64,000 nucleotides of DNA from Absidia repens (GCA_002105175.1 MCGE01000014.1:372001-436000), one strand, 5' to 3'; shown: positions 32,946 through 44,822, counted from the first letter of the stretch. The notes: a model not told the origin generated them from the sequence alone. Program-made: numbers and translations.

Positions 32946-35330
32946 ATGCCAATCATAAATGCTTTTACACTCTCAAGAAAATATCCACAACTGGAAGTGA
33001 ACGATATCAACGGGCTTATTGACCAGTTCAAGTAAGTTATATGATTTTTTTATGTGGGGAATATAAGACGATGAGGGATGCTTTTTTACTGGGGTTTGTG
33101 TGGATTCTCTCGGGGCGAGAAAAGAAGATTCGCTAATGAACATAGTTATTAACATTCTTCTCTTTGCGTTTTTCTTGATGATAGTAACTGTGACCTTGAT
33201 GGAGATGGCTATTTGGACCAACGTGAAATTCAACAAGCTTGCAAAGATACTGGCTATAGTGATAACTATGATGAAATCCGTGCGACACTCAAGCAAGTCA
33301 GCACCAGTGCCACTCACAAGATTGATATGGAAGAATTTGTTGAAGTAAGTAAAAAGGATAGTTTGGGCGGAGAAGGGGTTGGATAGTGTATGGGAAAAAA
33401 AAGTGCCAAGACAAGGTTGCTGACGTTTTTTTTTTTTTTTTTTTGTTATATGGTATTTTGTGTAGTTGGCCGCCAAGCTTAAGGATGGAAGAAACAAAAA
33501 TGCTTTCGATGTTCATCAACATAAAATCAAGGTCCAAGGTACCAACGCGAATGTCACTCACACTATCAATGAAGATGAACGAACTGAATTCACTCGACAT
33601 ATCAACAGTGTCATGGCTGGGGATGCACATATTGGTCATCGATTACCTATCCCAACAAATACTATGCAATTATTTGATGAATGCCGAGGTAAATACAAAA
33701 TTAACCGGAAAGGGGGTCAATCCAGTGAATATTAAAACATGCACCTTTTTTTTTTAATAGACGGTCTTATCTTGTGTAAATTGATCAATGACGCTGTTAC
33801 TGACACTATTGATGAACGTGTTCTCAATGTTGGAAACAAGAAAGGCATCAACCAATTCCAAATGGTAGAAAACAACAATATCGTGATCAATTCCGCCAAG
33901 GCTATTGGATGTTCGGTGGTCAACATCGGGTCTCAAGATATCATGGAAGCAAGAGAACATCTGATTCTGGGTCTTATCTGGCAAATCATCAAACGTGGTC
34001 TGTTGAGTAAGATTGATATCAAGTTGCACCCTGAATTGTATCGATTGCTGGATGATGGCGAAACCCTGGATGAATTCCTCAAGTTACCCCCTGACCAAAT
34101 ATTGTTGCGCTGGTTCAACTATCATCTCAAGCATGCCAATGGCTGGGAACGACGGGTGACCAACTTTAGCAAAGATGTGGCCGATGGTGAAAACTATGCT
34201 GTCTTGTTGAATCAACTCAAGCCTGATCAATGCAGTTTGGCTCCTCTTCAAGAACGTGATCTTATGCAACGGGCGGAAATGGTTCTGGAAAATGCCGATC
34301 GTATTGAATGCCGTAAATACCTCACCCCCAAGGCGCTCGTGGCTGGAAACCCCAAACTCAATTTGGCCTTTGTCGCCCATTTGTTTAATACCCACCCTGG
34401 TTTGGACCCCTTGACTGAAGAGGAAGCTCCTGAAATCGAACCTTTTGATGCTGAAGGCGAACGTGAAGCACGAAGTAAGTAGACATGACAATGCAAAAAA
34501 AAAAGAGGCGACGAAAAAAGAAAAATAAGACTAAAGTTTTACTTTTTATTAGTGTTCACTTTATGGCTCAACTCATTGAATGTGGACCCTGGTGTCTATA
34601 ATCTTTTCGAAGATTTGAAGGATGGTACGGTACTTCTCCAAGCATATGACAAGGTGGTCCCTGGCTTAGTGAATTGGCGCATGGTGAGCAAGAAACAACC
34701 GCTCAGTCGATTCAAACAAATTGAAAACTGTAATTATGCTGTGATGCTTGGTCAAGAACGACGCTTCTCTTTGGTTGGAATTCAAGGAGCAGATATCACG
34801 GACGGACAACGTACATTGACATTAGGACTGGTCTGGCAATTGATGCGGGAAAATATTATTCACACTCTGCAATCATTGACATCCAAGGGCAGTGGTCGTC
34901 CCGTTACTGATCAGGATATGGTACGCTGGGCAAATGAATGTGTGGCTCGAGGTGGCAAGGCAAGCAAGATGTCATCATTCCGTGACCCCACTCTTCGCTC
35001 TGGGATCTTCTTTTTGGATGTCCTCAATGGTCTCAAGCCGGGTATCGTTGATTACAGCATGGTTACTCGTGGTGCATCTGATGATGATGCGTTCAATAAT
35101 GCTCGTTTGGCTATCTCTATTGCGCGAAAATTGGGTGCTACCATCTTCTTGGTGCCAGAAGATATCGTAGAAGTCCGGGCGAAGATGGTAAGTCCAAAAA
35201 AAAAAAAAAAAAAAAAAAAAGATAGAGTGGATGGTATATATTGTATGATGGTGGCCTAATCTTACCAATTTTTTCATTTCTGCAGAACTTGACCTTTATT
35301 GGTAGTCTGATGGTGGTGGATAGACAATAG
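32946..35330 (+). CDS. SAC6: Fimbrin/plastin, actin-bundling protein
   Basis: Six exons: 32946-33031, 33185-33344, 33466-33688, 33761-34474, 34553-35187, 35286-35330 (620 aa, normal for the family). The N-terminus has an EF-hand (DLDGDGYLDQREI, a canonical calcium loop) and a weaker second one (HKIDMEEFVE). Four calponin-homology domains follow as two actin-binding modules; signatures include DGLILCKLINDAV, EAREHLILGLIWQIIK, LLRWFNYHLKHAN, KDGTVLLQAYDKVVPG, TLTLGLVWQLMRENI and ARKLGATIFLVPEDIVE. It cross-links actin filaments in patches and cables. The last exon contributes the short NLTFIGSLMVVDRQ end. The A-run at 35198-35220 is in the last intron. Confidence 0.97.
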
Positions 35331-35668
35331 TGATATATGTAGGATAGTCTTTGTATGAATATCAAGTTGTAGTTTTTTAGTTATAGTTGTACCTACGTTT
35401 TATCTCCTCTTTTTTTTTTTTTTTTATTTACATTCAAAAATAATAAATTTTACCATTGTAACCAGTTTTTACACAAATCGTTTATTTAGAAACTTTATGA
35501 AAAAAAAGGATGACAACAATGATTATTTGATTTGATTTGTAGATCACTCACGAGTGCATATCAACAAAGGACCCACTTAGACGCATGAATATCGTTATTG
35601 TATTTATTATTGAAAAAAGTTTATGCAAATGAAAAATATGATACAGGTGGAAAAACACATACACACAA
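35331..35668. other. Convergent 3' region (fimbrin / protease)
   Basis: A 338-bp gap with a T-run at about 35409-35425 and AATAATAAATTT near 35440 as a polyadenylation signal for fimbrin. The opposite strand has TTTATTATTG near 35599 for the protease gene. No gene. Confidence 0.5.
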
Positions 35669-36742
35669 TCAAGACAACAAATAGGAGCACAGTGAAACCA
35701 AACCTATCCAACCAACAAAAGGAGAAAAAGTGATAGGGGCACGACTATAATGAAGGATGTCAAAATACGAGGAGGACGGATTCAAAGAGGATGGTGGTGA
35801 TGGGGTAGTTAGGTTCTCGATAGACAATCCAGTGACTTGACTGATCCAAGGTAAATGAAATTCTGGTTTGACAAACACATTCGCCATAGGTAAATCATCC
35901 GGGGATTCAGGCACAGGGCAAGTGGGTTGGTCGGGATTGGGATCATATGCATAGAGAATGCGACTGAGAATACCGCTGATATAATCGACTTGATTGTTCT
36001 TCACTATGAGTGGGCCGCCTGAGTCACCATGACATAAAACCGCCGAGGAAGCGAATTGGACAACTTGTACAGTATTAAGGTACGGAGAAAAAATGCCAAT
36101 AGTGTGATTATCATTGGTGGCTTGGCAATTGGCATGCATCAGTTGTGTGGATTCACTTCCGGGTTCCAAAGTGGTGGCCCCCATACCCATACACTCAGCA
36201 GCGGGTGATATTGTGGTGTTGGTTGTATTGGAAGTAGCAATGGGGATGGACTGTACATCGGGTGGGCGGTTATTACGATGAAGCTGACCAAGACTATTAT
36301 AATATATTGATGAATATGAGTCATTATTGATGGAAGTGGTTGACGTGGTGATGGCATGATCCAAACGAATTAATGCTAGGTCGTAAAGGGTTGCATCAAT
36401 GGTTTGTTCTTGTTCTTCTTCTACAATTGACCGAAAGGGAACATCAGGATGTGTATTTTTTTTATATAAAGGGTGCGCTATCACAGTGTGGAATTGTTGA
36501 TGTTGTTTTTTTCCATACTGCACACTGCCTGAAGTTACAAACGACCCATTACCAGAATAAACACAATGAGCTGCCGTTAAAACCCAGGCCTCGGGTGCCA
36601 ACGAGATTAAAACGCCGCCGCATAATCGTGGGATTAATAGAGTTACAAAATAAGGATGAGCTTGTGAACTGATCGTTCCATTGGCTAACCCGTCACATGT
36701 ATAACAAAAAAATAAAACAAGGAAAATAAGAATGGACATCAT
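35669..36742 (-). CDS. Secreted trypsin-fold (S1) serine protease, intronless
   Basis: Single exon (357 aa) in an intron-rich neighbourhood. A signal peptide (MMSILIFLVLFFCYTCDGLA) precedes an S1 domain with His in WVLTAAHC, Asp in LYDLALIRLD and Ser in CHGDSGGPL, so the triad is complete. The residue six before the catalytic Ser (position 189 in chymotrypsin numbering) is Val in SAVLCHGDS, not Asp, so trypsin-like Arg/Lys cleavage is unlikely. The usual IVGG start is replaced by LANGTISSQAHPY. Many NxS/T sites lie mid-protein. The C-terminus is Ser/Pro-rich and ends in a hydrophobic segment (FVGWIGLVSLCSYLLS) like a GPI-anchor signal. Two in-frame ATGs lie at the start; the first is used here. 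Confidence 0.9.
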   Translation of the reverse strand: MMSILIFLVLFFCYTCDGLANGTISSQAHPYFVTLLIPRLCGGVLISLAPEAWVLTAAHCVYSGNGSFVTSGSVQYGKKQHQQFHTVIAHPLYKKNTHPDVPFRSIVEEEQEQTIDATLYDLALIRLDHAITTSTTSINNDSYSSIYYNSLGQLHRNNRPPDVQSIPIATSNTTNTTISPAAECMGMGATTLEPGSESTQLMHANCQATNDNHTIGIFSPYLNTVQVVQFASSAVLCHGDSGGPLIVKNNQVDYISGILSRILYAYDPNPDQPTCPVPESPDDLPMANVFVKPEFHLPWISQVTGLSIENLTTPSPPSSLNPSSSYFDILHYSRAPITFSPFVGWIGLVSLCSYLLS

Positions 36743-39484
36743 AGAAAAAAAAAAGTAGAAGAAGAAGAAATGACAAAGGCATACTTTTTGCTTTATTTAT
36801 TTTTTCTGAGGTTGGTCAAGGGGAAAAGAGACAATTGACTTTTTTTGACGTAAAGATGAAATCTTTGTGTTCCTCCTTTATTTTGAATGTGATGAAAATA
36901 AACACATAAACAAACTGCTGGTCAGTGTAACACAACAGGAAACCCATATGGTACAAAGAATTGATCCCTTACAGTACGGGATTCTGATTTATACTGTAGT
37001 TTTGATGGGAATGAAACAACCTATCCACGTGTAGAATGGATTTTATTTAGACAAAAAGAAAATTCCTTGTAAAAATATAAAATAAAGAATAGATGGTGAT
37101 TCTTTTTTTTTTCTTTCTTTTTTGATAGACTCGGAGTTATCTTACTGTCGACAACCTATTTTCGGGTTTTGCTTCTTTTTTAGTTGAAACCGATTTTATG
37201 GATAGAATCTCATGGTCGAAAAAGGTAGTATTGAGAATTTGAATAGGCAGTTTATATTTGGTTTTAAAAAACGGGGAAGTAATTTTTGCGCCAAAAACTT
37301 CCCATTGCTCAGACGACGGACAATCAGTCTTTCAAAACCAGTTCCGGTAGCAGTGTTTTTTTTTTTTTTCCAAAAGGAAATCAGTCACTGAGTTACCCCT
37401 GAAAAAAGTATATACATGCATGAAATAAACATTATGATGATACGTTACAATCAATATGTAGATTATTGCTATTATGTTGCATGTTGGACGACTGGTTTTG
37501 CGTTTGTTAAAATGTCCGGTGTTGTCATCCGCCTTGAGAAAAAAAAAAAAATATTGATCAGGATGATCGTCTTACGCATCAGCTTTAAACAATGTCCGAA
37601 CAAAACAATGCCCGTCATCACCGTGAAACAGAGTTCATGGTGTTTCTGTTATTATGATTATGGCCGAGATATAAAATGGCACTGTATGCTGTTTCCCAAA
37701 ATATCACGGAGGCATCAGTTCCGACCTACACTGTACAGAATACCTTATAGTAATCGGAAAGTATGTTTGTTTCCGATTATTTTGTCATTTTGAACTATTA
37801 AAGAAAGCCAAACGTTAGCCTTAGGCACGTTTTTGACGTCTACAGCTATGTAGAGGCGTTAACATCTATGCATGTATAATGCGGAGATCGAAGTCCGACC
37901 GCTTGCAAAGGTATTTCTTTCTTTTTGCTTTTGCTTTTTTTTTTTCGCTTCTTTTGCCCTCAGCCTTTAATTTTACGTTCAGGTGAAAAAAAATCCTTGT
38001 CTTGTTTGTCATCCTCACTCATCGTCTATGCAATTCCACAGGAAATATAAAGTCTTCCTTTTACCTTGTCCCGCTTTATTTTTTCATCTAATACTAATTG
38101 TACAAAATTCTATGATATTTACTTTAGGTATATTTAGACAATACTCTAGCACCAGGATACATTGGGATTTGTCTTCGTTTGGCTTTCCTTTTATGATGAA
38201 TGAATGAAGCATGTGATCTTTTGTTACGTTTACGCACTTCATTATTTCACAGTTTTAGTTGACAGAATGGACTCCTCAACGATGGAAACAGGATGGATGA
38301 CAAATACTAGCCAGTTATATGCCGGAAAAGGGTGTGCTCGCAGTGGATAATAGGGTTGGACAAATAGCATGTGGAACATCAAATGTAACTGGGATACTCC
38401 GGATGGTATTTTTATAGCAGCCAACATTAACACTGAATGATACGTAAGATCTCAATATTTGACGATGGTGGTGATGGAGCTTGACTATGATTTACTGGAG
38501 GGAATGAAATTAAATTGGTTTGGTTGTATAATAGGACCTGCATGGAACGCTGAGATTTATTCACTCATACATCATGGATAAATGCTGGCTCACCAACAAA
38601 TTATGACTTCCAGCTCCTGGTTGCCCTTTTTTGTCTTGGCTTTGGAGATTGGTGTTCTGGTACTCATTTGTAGCGATCAGTGAATATTTATTGCGATGTA
38701 CTAATCTTATTACTTTTGTTGGTTAATGATATATTGACCAGAATTAACAGCTTCTGGAATTTTTGCGGACCTGGAATAGTGAATGGTATGTTGATGGATT
38801 TGGACATGCGAATATTAAAATGCGGCATTGCTGGTAGATGGAGTGGATCTAGTGTATCATACAGGTGACGCATATTTATGAATAGAATACATGACCCAAG
38901 TCGAATGTCGAGTAGTATGGAATATTTTTAATGTGGAAATTGAATGGAATAGTATATCGTAGCGTAGTTTAGCTTAGTTTGACTTAGTTAAGATTTATAT
39001 GTTTCTATGATATGTGGGAAATATGATAGGTGAATAAAATGAATATATGATGATGAAATACAAAACAATGTTGGATTTCAATCGAGTTTGTGTTATTCAA
39101 TGTTGCGTGTAGGGGTCAAATGTGTTACTACTATTGCAGTGTTATACGAATGCGCTTAATGGAGGGATATTTTAGTCGGTAGAAATGGAAATAGCAATAG
39201 GTTAGGGAAAACAGAAGTATACTGGACTGACTGCACTATTGTGTAGTATTATAGAGCAAAAGCCAAAAAAGATGGGGTCTATCATATGTTTACATAGTGC
39301 GATTACCGCAGAATAACCGAAAGAGACTGGTCTGGTTGTATAATATTCATATTTTAAACGCATCCAATCCAATCCAATATTTATATTGATTTGCTTTAGA
39401 GCAATAATTATTTTCTTATACTATTTGTTCATTTTGGAATTATCATACTGTAGAGAAAACTCAGGATATTCAAATTTATACATA
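36743..39484. other. Long intergenic gap, possible gene relics
   Basis: About 2.7 kb without a convincing gene. A T/C tract with GACTC follows the protease start. Around 38262-38480 a frame interrupted by stops reads TEWTPQRWKQDG then ILASYMPEKGVLAVDNRVGQ, which has more protein-like composition than its surroundings and could be a decayed exon; I cannot name a family. Another 125-codon open frame at 37416-37793 is unconvincing. No tRNA or other RNA gene recognised. Confidence 0.35.
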
Positions 39485-39700
39485 ATGATGACATTATTTT
39501 CAACCATCATACAATCAACCTTGATTTTAATGTGCTCAAGTTTGATAAATGCAGAGGATAATGGCATTAATGTTGTCAACAGAATAGAGGAATATGAATG
39601 TGTGCGTGCATGTTTTCCTCACCCGATCACTTGTCCTCATGGTTGGCATCCCAGTGTACAATTTGGAGAATGCAATACATGCTGCAGAGACCCAAAATGA
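39485..39700 (+). CDS. Small secreted cysteine-rich protein (71 aa), C-x3-C-x6-C-x12-C-x2-CC family
   Basis: Single exon. The ATG at 39485 gives an N-terminal hydrophobic signal (MTLFSTIIQSTLILMCSSL) ending near INA. The mature part is ECVRACFPHPITC ... FGECNTCC: six cysteines with spacings 3, 6, 12, 2, 0, identical to the protein at 8293-8472. The last residues are RDPK. As with its relative, the CNTCC end is reminiscent of potato type II inhibitors without proving kinship. AATAAA-type signals follow at about 39769. Confidence 0.75.
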   Translation: MMTLFSTIIQSTLILMCSSLINAEDNGINVVNRIEEYECVRACFPHPITCPHGWHPSVQFGECNTCCRDPK

Positions 39701-40059
39701 AACTGAAATATTATAGAAATGGGATAGCTTTATTTTTCTGCATAAGCTTGATTAAAAGATATTGACAATAAAATAAAGCTGGCATACGTTTCCTACCTGA
39801 ATTCCTTTCGCTGGAAGTCACTTGGGAGAGATTTTAAACGTTGCCGTCTGATATTTCCTACCTAGTAAGCTTCGGCAGAAACTATTTGTACTCCCAAGTT
39901 TGGTAGTACCCAAGAAAAAAAAGGTTGTTGACATGCTACAGGTGTCTCTAAAGATTCCACATGTGGTTGATAATTAAACAACCCCTTCTCCGCGGATCAT
40001 TCAAAGGCGCTTTTGGTCTTGGAGATGCTACCTTTTTTTTTTTTTTTTTGGTGAGCAAA
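39701..40059. other. Gap between the secreted-peptide gene and repeat copy E
   Basis: 3' UTR of the secreted-peptide gene with ACAATAAAATAAAGC near 39766-39780, then unremarkable DNA with a T-run at about 40031-40049. No gene seen. Confidence 0.45.
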
Positions 40060-40830
40060 AAAATACAATTAAAAACCCGCCCACGTGGGATTTTTTTTTA
40101 TTTACTCCCTTTTTTTCCGTCTCCCATTCCTTTTTTTTTTCTTTTTTTTTCTTCTGTTTTTTCTTCACCATCCAACTTCTCTCGTACTCTGTTGAACTTA
40201 GAATAGTATCAGGACTAGTTTAGAACGGTTTTCAGCTCAGGGATTACAACATGCATGGGGAAGCCCTTTCATTTTGGATCTAGGTTTTAGAACTACCATT
40301 AGTTAGCTTTTTGAAATTTTCATGAGCTTAGTTAAGTGTTAGTTTGTCTCCATATCTGAATAAAATATGTTTCTTTATATTTGCTTTAATAAACAAGTTT
40401 CCATTTGTTCTCTCATGCCGTATATAATAGATTCCTTTTCCCATTGATTCTTAGACGTACTGCTATACTTCAATGAAGGATATCCTCTGACCTTTATCAT
40501 GCCTGTACGAAACAGTACGTACTGTATATTAGAGCCCTTTTTATGTTTTCCATTTAGTCTATGATAGTGTTTACCGGTCGTCAAATCTCCCATCAGTCTC
40601 CCACAATCTCCTTTTTCAATAAAATTTGTATGTCAATGCCTTCTTGCATTGAGCCACTCGCCTTTAGTTTTAATATCTATTAATATTTACCAATGTACTT
40701 CAATAAAATATTTTCTTTTTTACTACTTCCTGTGACACATTGTATAGTGAACAATGTTGCTATTATAGCCTTTTTACTAGCGTCCTACTAAAAACTAGCT
40801 TCCTAGTTTACCTACTTTGACCACTTATTC
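40060..40830 (+). repeat. Dispersed repeat, copy E
   Basis: CCCGCCCACGTG at 40076-40087, long T/C tract, CACCATCCAACTTC, core TTCAGCTCAGGGATTACAAC then GGGGAAGCCCTTTCATTTTGG at about 40257-40277. AATAAA at 40359-40364 and further CTTCAATAAAATAT-type units up to about 40710. The distal GTGAACAATGTTGCTATTATAG at about 40748-40769 is shared with copy B. Confidence 0.85.
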
Positions 40831-41318
40831 CCGTTAGATGTCCTAGGAACAGGTTGACACTAATAGATTCCTTAATATCAAAGCTCGCGGCATTGACGCA
40901 CGACCAATTATGCAAGGGAATATGTTACGTGATCTGTATGTGACTATGGCCATAGAGCGTTGTACACTGCTTTCTACCATGACTATGACTACTCAGAGAC
41001 CTAGAGACCGGTTTTGACTATTTTTTTGTATCTAACATTATCTTCAAACGTTATGAGGCACTATGTCACTAAATATGAAACGTAGTCCTACCGCTTATGG
41101 GTATCAAATTGGATTGTACAGCCAGCGTAAAGTCAGCTAAGCGTAACATACTATATATATTTAGCTTTATTTATTTACTTATTTTTTTTTCTTGGAGGGA
41201 GGGTACGATAAATGAACCCCAAACTAAAGTCAACTGACTCTAAGACGCCGATTTTTATCATACAAACTAGCAGGGAGTATTATCTAATTTCATTAAAAAT
41301 AACACTTCAACGTTCAGT

Positions 41319-41352
<34 letters not shown>

Positions 41353-41784
41353 TAAGTGAGTTGAACAGAATAAAGTAAAACAAGAAAACAGAATGGGTAT
41401 TGACGCCTCCCTCATTTTCCGATTTAGTGGGCAGCCACTATGGCTTAATTGTTTTTCGTTTGGGTCTAAATGGCTTTTTTTTTTACTATATTATACGGAT
41501 CTCGTCGAGAATACAATAATATATAGGGGAGTACTACGTTGATAACGCGTTCTAAGTCAATTGATATAAATAATATAATTGGAATAGTGTCGGATTTTAT
41601 ATTAAATGACCTACAATAGTCACTCAGTTACTGGAACTCTAGGAGGCAAGGGAAGGAGCCATAGTAAGTGAGTGAGAAAGCATGAGTGGGAAGATTAGAA
41701 CATTAGAAGATACGAAGAATGATGTATAATGATCTGACGGGATAGTTATGTAAAGTAATTTCATATACAGTACAATATATGGGA
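40831..41784. other. Intergenic gap with (TG)n microsatellite
   Basis: No gene seen. A (TG)n tract lies at about 41318-41353. This sits between the tail of copy E (plus) and the tail of copy F (minus), so the two repeats face each other tail to tail. Confidence 0.45.
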
Positions 41785-42250
41785 AAAACTAAATGGGGTA
41801 TAATTTATTGAAGCATGACAGTGGTCAACACTCTCCTAGATGGATCAAAGGTAGAAAAGGATTTATTGCACAAGTCATGAGAGAGAGAGAGAGACTAATG
41901 GGATATTTTTCACTGAAAATGTGTAAAAAGAATCATATTTTATTCATTCATAGATACAAACTATGGGCAAACTAAGACTACACTAAGCTAATGAAGGCTC
42001 CAAAAAGGTAACTAATGACTCCTCAGATCCTAGATCCAAAATGAAAGGGTTTCCCCATGCATCTTACAATCCCTGATCTGATAACCGTTCTAAACTAGTC
42101 CTAAACTAATCTATGCTCACTATGATCTCAAAGAAGTTGAATGGAGAAGAGAAACGGAATGAAAAAAAAAAAAAAGGAGTGAGACCCATCTCCTCAAAAA
42201 AATTGAGGACTAAATGAAAATTCACGTGGGCGGATTTTGAAATCATTTTA
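41785..42250 (-). repeat. Dispersed repeat, copy F
   Basis: Minus orientation. Promoter-like edge CACGTGGGCGG at 42223-42233; core ATGAAAGGGTTTCCCCATGC at 42041-42060; the tail has CATATTTTATTCATTCATAG at about 41933. GACCATTCAACATCGG and AGTAGAATAGTTTACTCC lie outside the edge, as in other copies. Confidence 0.85.
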
Positions 42251-42567
42251 ATTTTTTTAAAGCCACCTTACAGAAGTCAATATGGTTGTTACCTTCTTAA
42301 GACAATAACCTTGACCATTCAACATCGGCAGAATAATTGTTCATTCTCTCTGTACCATTTCAGACAGGAGCGATAAATTTCACCAAGTGTAATTAACCAT
42401 TTCTCTGTAGACTTGTTTGTCGCTCACAGTAGAATAGTTTACTCCTTTCTACTGGACAAGTTTATCTTACGTTATGCTTATTCTACAACAAGGTAACCCC
42501 ATACTTACACACTCATTCATACAAGCATCAAATTGATTTAAATGTATTTATATGTGCCATAGTATTA

Positions 42568-42636
42568 TTGTTAGACAAGTTTAGTTTAGTTTAGTTTAGT
42601 TTAGTTTAGTTTAGTTTAGTTTAGTTTAGTTTAGTT
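42568..42636. repeat. (TTTAG)n pentanucleotide tandem repeat
   Basis: About 13 uninterrupted copies of AGTTT/TTTAG. The same TTTAGTTTAG motif appears as 2-3 copies inside or beside several copies of the dispersed repeat (near 5932, 21298, 50610), so this tract may be an expansion of a repeat-borne motif. Confidence 0.9.
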
Positions 42637-42661
42637 GTCATAGTTTGTGTTATATATGAAT

Positions 42662-42684
42662 AATATATATATATATATATATAT
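42662..42684. repeat. (AT)n microsatellite
   Basis: About 11 AT dinucleotides shortly after the pentanucleotide tract. Confidence 0.85.
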
Positions 42685-43340
42685 TTTTGAATTTGAGTTA
42701 CCTCTCATACCTTTAGTTTACTATGTCGGATGGGTATGCGCGCGCTGTTCTGTATATGTGTGTGTTTACAGAATGATAATAGGTTGGGTATAAGGGCTCT
42801 TCGGTCGGTCGTCACTCTCAGCGCTATGGCTAATATGTTTCATGAAAAAATGGGAGAGGCGGGAAAGGAGGAGTTTTGAGAGGTTTTCGAAAGATGACCA
42901 TGACGCACGAAAAAGACAAAGGTAGTGGTGGACGCATGAAAAAAACAAAAAAAGAATAGTGATGTACGCATAAAAAGACGTAAAAAGATAATTGTTATAA
43001 TACATACCAACTTGGAGTATCAGTACTTGCTAAGAAGGAAAAAAGAAAGGAGGAATTGAATAGCATATTGTAAAGTCGTAGAAATTCTCATGCATATAAA
43101 ATGATTTTGTCGAAATGTATGTATACAGCCTTCACGTGGAATTTGTTCCTTGCCCTAGTTGCGGAGGTATTGAACATGCATTAAATATTATGCAACTCGA
43201 GTAAAAAAAATTGGAATAACATATTACTCAGAAAGGTATATGGGTTGGCCACTGATTTGATCCATGTTCATATAACTAATAATCAAATTTATATTAAAAG
43301 TAATAGTCATGACAGCAAATGTCAAGGAAAGTTCCTTTAT

Positions 43341-43375
<35 letters not shown>

Positions 43376-44002
43376 CGCAAGGCAAGTTGATAAATGATGA
43401 TATGGACGAAGATTACCACTATTGTGACCTCCTGAATAGTGTGAAATTTCGAGAAATTGTCCTTTTTAGCATAACTCTACCCTTTTTAGTATATCAAAAA
43501 AGAAAAGCATTTTACTGTCTTGGCTCTCAAATTTGTAACCTAGTTACAGAAATTCATTCTAATATATCGGTTCAGTATGTTGTGCCAATATGGGTATTCC
43601 TATCGATATGTAAATCATAATGACATTTTCTGATGTGACATGGTATATTTGATACAAAGAAAACAATATGTAATTGACAAATAATCTATCACACCTCCTA
43701 TCGATTTGATTCCCTTGAAGGAGCACGACACTCTAATTCAATTACCCTCCCCCTTTATTCCATCCCAAAACAATGATCATATGAATCAATTTGTAAAACA
43801 AGACAAATAAAATGATATGATATGGTATAATAATGTCTATATTATTATTATTTTTATTTTTATTAACAAAAAATGTATGACTTGTGAAAAGGGGGTATGT
43901 AGTGTGAATGACTAAGCACAATAATAAATGGATGATGATAATAAATAAAGGGGAAAAAACTAACTATACAGGGAGGGTGGGGAAGATATCTATACTACCG
44001 AT

Positions 44003-44822
44003 TCAGTTCAGTATGTTGTGTATATTCATGACAGTCAATGATGCAGAAGCGGAAGAGCAGGAAGATGAAGCCGGATCAGGTGGTCGAAGAGCGGTAGAGT
44101 CACAGTTGGGTTTCTTAAATAGCTGTGTTGATTGTGTAGGCATAAAGGACGGTGATGGGTTCGTTGTAGGACGTGGTAAAGTGTTGAGTGGTGGATGAGT
44201 TGCAGCTATAGCGTTAGAGTCAGAGGTTGATAGATGTTCGTGTATATAGTGTAATGACGGCAAGGGTGTAGAAGGATAATCTGTCGACTGCTGTTGTTGA
44301 GTAGGTTGATGTTGTTCAGTGACATTAGCAATATTCTCTGTTTTGGTGGTGATGAAATTGCTTGGTTTTCTTCGTAAGGATGATGAGCTACCTCTAGCAA
44401 AAGCGCCGTTTTTGAATTTTGCCATATGATTTGGATCGATGGTCCAGTATCCCCCTTTTCCCTTGGCAGAAATGTCTGAATCCGATTTTGGTAACTTCTT
44501 GAAGCATCTATTTAAAGAAAGATTGTGCCGTATTGTGTTCTAGAAAGAAGAAATCATATAACATTATTGGTATCATCAGCATTATGCTTTCCCTCCCTTC
44601 CCTTTCTTTTTGTGTTCCCTCATATAAAATCCATTGTCTTACCTGCCAGCCAATATCAGTTGCATTATACAAGGACGGGTACTTTTGTACAATCCAGTCG
44701 TAAATTTGGCGTAAGGTCATGCGCTCGTTCTCTGCCTCCAAAATAGCTTGAGTAATAAGTGAAGAGTATGAGAATGGAGGTCGTCGTCTTTTTCTTGTAG
44801 GCTTTGTCACATTTGGTGTCAT
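44003..44822 (-). CDS. Forkhead-box transcription factor
   Basis: Two exons, 44822-44643 and 44539-44003 (238 aa as modelled). Residues about 12-95 form a complete forkhead winged-helix: [70 protein letters not shown]. The intron falls exactly between GWQ and NTIRHNLS. A basic RKRRR precedes the domain; the C-terminal half is Ser/Pro/Gln-rich. It binds DNA in the nucleus. The true N-terminus is uncertain: a 114-codon Asn/Gln-rich frame at 45163-44819 ends in TGA overlapping this ATG (ATGA). It could be the real N-terminus joined by an unrecognised intron of length 3n+2, or an upstream ORF. Confidence 0.88.

Larger units (their letters stand above)
42251..44002. other. Intergenic gap; outer repeat block at about 42720-42990
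   Basis: No protein gene seen. It contains the outer flank of copy F, a (TTTAG)n tract, (TA)n, the outer repeat block at about 42720-42990 (GGTCGTCACTCTCAGCGC, GACGCATGAAAAAAACAAAA), and an A-run at about 43344-43374. The last ~200 bases are the likely 3' UTR of the forkhead gene. Confidence 0.45.

Noticed and set aside
37416..37793. 125-codon open frame with several Cys and His residues
   Set aside because: It contains a lysine run encoded by a homopolymer, has no recognisable zinc-finger spacing and no splice context; considered chance.
42568..42636. TTTAG tandem array considered as telomeric DNA
   Set aside because: The unit is not the TTAGGG type, and the array is short, internal and flanked by unique sequence and genes on both sides.
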